NCBI GenBank assembly: GCA_020722405.1
Contig: DYKW01000066.1
Coordinates: forward strand, 1 to 9,230
DNA from: Anaerolinea thermophila
Lineage (GTDB): Bacteria; Chloroflexota; Anaerolineae; Anaerolineales; DRKV01
Length of the DNA stretch: 9,230 nt
Direction: 5' to 3'
Within the stretch, counting starts at the first letter, position 1. Every line of letters starts with the position of its first letter. The translations under genes were made by a program, and so were the position numbers. Shown one piece after another: positions 6,817 through 9,230 of this stretch. The notes under the pieces are model-generated. The model saw only the letters and a program-made list of their open reading frames with translations, ran no database searches and was not told the DNA's origin.

Positions 6817-7626
6817 ATGGCGCTAAAGGGCAACCTTAGAGATTTTACGATTACCCAGTTACTCAATTTGATTAACTTGGCGCGCAAGACGGGCACATTA
6901 TTTGTACAAGGCCCAACTGAAAAGGCGCAAGTCTCTTTTCAAGATGGTAAACTGGCTTATGCGCATATTTCGGGGGAGGATAATTTTTTGGCAACAGTTC
7001 TTTATCGGGCAAATAAAATTACTGCTGCGCAACACCGCACCATTAAGACCCGCGCGGCTAAGATGAGTGACAAAGAACTAGGATTACTCTTAATTAATGC
7101 GAATTATATTACCCAGCAAGATATCATCGCCAGTTTACAAGCCTATTTTGTCAGTGTAGTACAACGTTTATTTACCTGGGTAGAAGGGATTTTCTATTTT
7201 GAGAATGATGTTTTGCCACCTAACGATAAAATCACCACGCGGGTAAATTTGGAAAACATCATTATCGAAGGTTCCCGGAAAATGCGCGAGTGGGAACATT
7301 TGCAAAGTGAAATTCCCAGTTTGGATATGGCGCTCAAATTCACCGATCGACCAGGGGTCAACTTGCGTAATGTCAGCCTGAGTGTAGAAGAGTGGCGTGT
7401 AGTTTCTTATATTGACCCCAAGAATACTATCCGTCAAATTGCGCGCACAACCCAAATGAATGACCTGGAAATCCGGCGCATTGTGTATGGGTTGTTGCAA
7501 GCCGGGTTGGTTGAATTGGCGAGGCCAATAGGAACGGCCAAACTGAAATTCACCGTGCCTGGAGAAACAAAAGAAGAACAGAAGTCCCTGGTCAATCGTC
7601 TCATCGGCCGTATTCGGACGATATAA
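6817..7626 (+). CDS. PATAN/DUF4388 domain protein, probable GTPase partner
   Basis: 269 aa, soluble, no signal peptide. Residues 1-50 show the DUF4388/PATAN pattern: a short GNLRDFTITQLLNLI start, TGTLFV at 25-30, then VSFQDGKLAYA at 39-49. Residues about 57-109 hold two similar helical units sharing an AN.IT...Q core (65-72 and 95-101), loosely like GspE/MshE N-terminal repeats. FTWVEGIFYFEND (119-131) is the W..G.F.F feature common in this family. Residues about 190-236 look like a winged-helix-type fold. In cyanobacterial response regulators PATAN domains bind other proteins, including type IV pilus motor components; no enzymatic activity is known. It is the first gene of the operon, 24 nt before the GTPase, so a regulator or effector of that GTPase is the best inference. 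The gene is visibly A/T-richer than acnA and htpG. Confidence 0.88.
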   Translation: MALKGNLRDFTITQLLNLINLARKTGTLFVQGPTEKAQVSFQDGKLAYAHISGEDNFLATVLYRANKITAAQHRTIKTRAAKMSDKELGLLLINANYITQQDIIASLQAYFVSVVQRLFTWVEGIFYFENDVLPPNDKITTRVNLENIIIEGSRKMREWEHLQSEIPSLDMALKFTDRPGVNLRNVSLSVEEWRVVSYIDPKNTIRQIARTTQMNDLEIRRIVYGLLQAGLVELARPIGTAKLKFTVPGETKEEQKSLVNRLIGRIRTI

Positions 7627-7650
7627 ATTTTTATCATAGGATAAAGAACT

Positions 7651-8187
7651 ATGCAAACTGTCAAAATTGTTGTTACAGGGCCCTTCAGTGCCGGAAAGAC
7701 GGAATTTATTCAATCGGTGAGTGAGATTGATGTTGTTTCCACAGAGCGGAAAATCACCTCCGAAGCGGAACGCATCAAGGCCACCACAACCGTGGCGATG
7801 GATTTCGGACGTATCACCGTTGGGGATGATCTGGTGTTGTACCTATTTGGGACGCCGGGCCAACGCCGCTTTGACTTCATGTGGGAGATTCTGTCGGAAG
7901 GTATGCTGGGCTTTATTGTCTTGATTGACAGTACCCGACCTGAAACATTCCGAGAAGGGCGCAGTATCCTGGAAACCTTTAAAGCCTATGCTCCTACGCC
8001 TTATGTCGTGGCAGCCAATAAACAAGATCTGTCGGACGCCTGGGATTTGGATGATATGCGTATTGCCTTGCGTCTACAGGATCATGTAAAACTTCTGCCT
8101 TGTGTAGCAACAGATAAGGAAACCGTCAAGATGGTCCTGTTGGAGTTGCTATACAGTGTCTTGGCTGAAATGGGCGAAGGTGAATAA
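7651..8187 (+). CDS. Small Ras-like GTPase, COG2229/CvnD-MglA-like
   Basis: 178 aa, a single G domain. Motifs: P-loop GPFSAGKT at 10-17; switch I region with the threonine run 45-47 in ATTTVAMDFG; G3 written FGTPGQRRF (66-74), where the usual DxxGQ aspartate position is Gly67; G4 NKQD at 123-126, specifying guanine; and a G5-like CVATD at 151-155. The threonine run and the GTPGQ-plus-FMWE stretch are typical of the bacterial COG2229 family, which includes the conservon GTPases (CvnD) of Streptomyces and is related to MglA. These are molecular switches for polarity, motility or development. It has no lipidation signal or membrane segment. AGGA at 7638-7641, 9 nt before the ATG, is a modest ribosome binding site. 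Coupling to the upstream PATAN gene suggests a joint signalling unit. The intrinsic GTPase rate and the GAP and GEF are unknown; no roadblock/MglB gene is in the window. Confidence 0.93.
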   Translation: MQTVKIVVTGPFSAGKTEFIQSVSEIDVVSTERKITSEAERIKATTTVAMDFGRITVGDDLVLYLFGTPGQRRFDFMWEILSEGMLGFIVLIDSTRPETFREGRSILETFKAYAPTPYVVAANKQDLSDAWDLDDMRIALRLQDHVKLLPCVATDKETVKMVLLELLYSVLAEMGEGE

Positions 8188-8222
8188 TTTTACCCATCTT
8201 CTCACCTGAGAGCGGATTTGAC

Positions 8223-9044
8223 GTGTCATCAATCACGACAGAACAAGGCATTCTTCATTATGAGGTATATGGACGTGGACGTCCTGTGATTTTGTTACAT
8301 GGCTGGTTAGGCTCATGGGGACTGTGGCAAGAAACCATGGCCTATCTAGGACGCTATTATCGTACCTATGCGTTGGATTTTTGGGGGTTCGGAGAATCCG
8401 GGAAGAAACGTTCCACCTATACCGTGAACGATTTCGTTGAAATGGTGGCGCAATTTATGGAGCAGTTAGGCATTGTGCGCGCGCCATTGGTCGGCCATAG
8501 CATGGGAGGCACTGTCAGCCTGAGCGTTGCCCTGGCTTATCCAGAGCGTGTTAGCAAGGTGACGGTGATTGGCTCTCCGATAGATGGTGAGTCGTTAGCG
8601 TGGACTTTGAAAATGGCCGGTTATCGTCCTGTTGCTTTCGGCGTGTACAACATGATGTGGGCACTTAAACTGGGCCTACGCGTTGCTGCACCCAGGATTA
8701 CACGCGATAAGCGCTGGACGCAGATAATTTATAATGACTTATCGCGCACCACGCTTGAATCATTCTTGATAAGCATCGCATCCCTACGGAAAACGAACAT
8801 CACTGGCCGTTTGAATGAACTAAAAATTCCAGTAATGGGTATGTATGGTCTGTTAGATAACATCGTGCACCCAGATCAATGGAAGCCAATTTGTACTTAT
8901 GTCCAGCAGCTAAGAATTGAACGCTTTGAACGCTCAGGGCACTTTGTAATGTTGGATGAACCAGAGCGTTTCATGCTCACATTAAAAGATTTTCTGGATG
9001 TTGGGGTGGGGCAAAGCCCGGATCCGGTGCACAGCCCTGGATGA
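8223..9044 (+). CDS. Alpha/beta hydrolase-fold protein
   Basis: 273 aa, cytosolic, no signal peptide. It shows the full alpha/beta hydrolase layout: oxyanion-hole motif LLHGWLGS at 24-31, a DFWGFGES strand-turn at 52-59, nucleophile elbow GHSMGG at 91-96 (Ser93), a probable acid Asp212 in YGLLDNIVHP, and catalytic His240 in SGHFVMLDEPERF. A helical cap lies at about 120-190. The substrate cannot be told; esterases, C-C hydrolases and haloperoxidase-like enzymes share this pattern, but a Ser nucleophile excludes haloalkane dehalogenases (Asp). Translation begins at GTG 8223, as there is no ATG before residue 39; GGA at 8214-8216, 6 nt upstream, is a weak ribosome binding site. It lies 35 nt after the GTPase gene with no terminator between, so it is likely co-transcribed. 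The last codons (HSPG) and the TGA stop lie inside the terminator hairpin. Confidence 0.93.
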   Translation: MSSITTEQGILHYEVYGRGRPVILLHGWLGSWGLWQETMAYLGRYYRTYALDFWGFGESGKKRSTYTVNDFVEMVAQFMEQLGIVRAPLVGHSMGGTVSLSVALAYPERVSKVTVIGSPIDGESLAWTLKMAGYRPVAFGVYNMMWALKLGLRVAAPRITRDKRWTQIIYNDLSRTTLESFLISIASLRKTNITGRLNELKIPVMGMYGLLDNIVHPDQWKPICTYVQQLRIERFERSGHFVMLDEPERFMLTLKDFLDVGVGQSPDPVHSPG

Positions 9045-9063
9045 TCCAGGGCTGTTACGTTTT
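9031..9063 (+). terminator. Strong terminator whose loop is the hydrolase stop codon
   Basis: ACAGCCCTGGA (9031-9041) and TCCAGGGCTGT (9045-9055) form a perfect 11-bp stem. The 3-nt loop TGA (9042-9044) is exactly the hydrolase stop codon. TACGTTTTA follows, a short T-tract. It closes the PATAN-GTPase-hydrolase operon. Confidence 0.75.
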
Positions 9064-9092
9064 ATCGGCCGTTTGATAGGAGCCTGGGCTTT

Positions 9093-9121
9093 GGCGGTTT
9101 TATTTGACCGCTATTAATTTT
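9093..9121 (+). terminator. Weak second hairpin with T-rich tail
   Basis: GGCGGT (9093-9098) pairs with ACCGCT (9107-9112), 6 bp including one G-T wobble, around an 8-nt loop. ATTAATTTT follows. It could be a backup terminator after the hydrolase operon. Around it, 9045-9230 shows no coding region, only a spaced inverted repeat (AATTGAC at 9140-9146, GTCAATT at 9160-9166) and the repeat below. Confidence 0.35.
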
Positions 9122-9184
9122 CGTCAGACTCCATTAGGGAATTGACGTGCAGACCAACTGTCAATTGATTGCTGATATTTGTTT

Positions 9185-9220
9185 ACCGCCGAGAACGCAG
9201 AGAGCGCTGAGATGACAGAA
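9185..9220. repeat. Short tandem-like repeat, 9-nt period, consensus AnCGCnGAG
   Basis: Three adjacent 9-nt units (9185-9193, 9194-9202, 9203-9211) fit or nearly fit AnCGCnGAG, and a fourth, diverged unit (9212-9220) keeps the period. The type recalls degenerate intergenic repeats built on CGCAGAG or CACAGAG units that I remember from many environmental bacterial genomes. I cannot confirm a named family, and the window ends 10 bases later, so the element may continue. Confidence 0.5.
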
Positions 9221-9230
9221 CGGGAAAATC

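Noticed and set aside
9140..9178. TTGACG near the window end (9142-9147), considered as a promoter, with the AATTGAC/GTCAATT inverted repeat
   Set aside because: At 17 nt spacing the -10 would be TTGATT (3 of 6 matches) and no gene start is visible downstream in the window. The repeat is short with a 13-nt spacer, so chance is plausible.

Overview
The window carries seven complete protein genes and no RNA genes, insertion sequences or CRISPR arrays that I can see. Gene content and protein style (IRP1/AcnA-type aconitase, HtpG, SurE, and a PATAN/DUF4388 protein next to a COG2229-type small GTPase) suggest a chromosomal segment of a Chloroflexota bacterium, most likely Anaerolineae or a relative. 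That placement comes from family-level familiarity, not from a search. All genes look intact.

Layout: (1) 35-2737 +, aconitate hydratase (acnA), a TCA-cycle enzyme. (2) A perfect 14-bp hairpin in the 86-nt gap, then 2824-4707 +, the Hsp90 chaperone htpG, ending at a GC-rich terminator that lies between convergent genes. (3) 4763-5623 on the minus strand, an unrecognised protein with two membrane segments and a long, probably coiled-coil, central region. (4) A 277-nt divergent intergenic region (5624-5900) with a sigma70-like promoter, a leader hairpin and an operator-like palindrome. (5) 5901-6665 +, the nucleotidase surE. (6) 6708-9055, a likely three-gene operon: a near-consensus promoter (TTGACG, 17 nt, TATAAT), a PATAN/DUF4388 protein, a small Ras-like GTPase 24 nt downstream, an alpha/beta hydrolase 35 nt further on, and a strong terminator whose left arm is the 3' end of the hydrolase gene. 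(7) A noncoding tail with a second weak hairpin and a 9-nt-period repeat.

The first half is metabolic and stress housekeeping, with each gene apparently its own unit. The most interesting part is the PATAN-GTPase-hydrolase operon. It resembles the building blocks of bacterial GTPase switch systems (MglA polarity control, Streptomyces conservons), but no roadblock/MglB-type regulator gene is present in the window. The PATAN protein is therefore the obvious candidate partner. The operon is visibly more A/T-rich than acnA and htpG.
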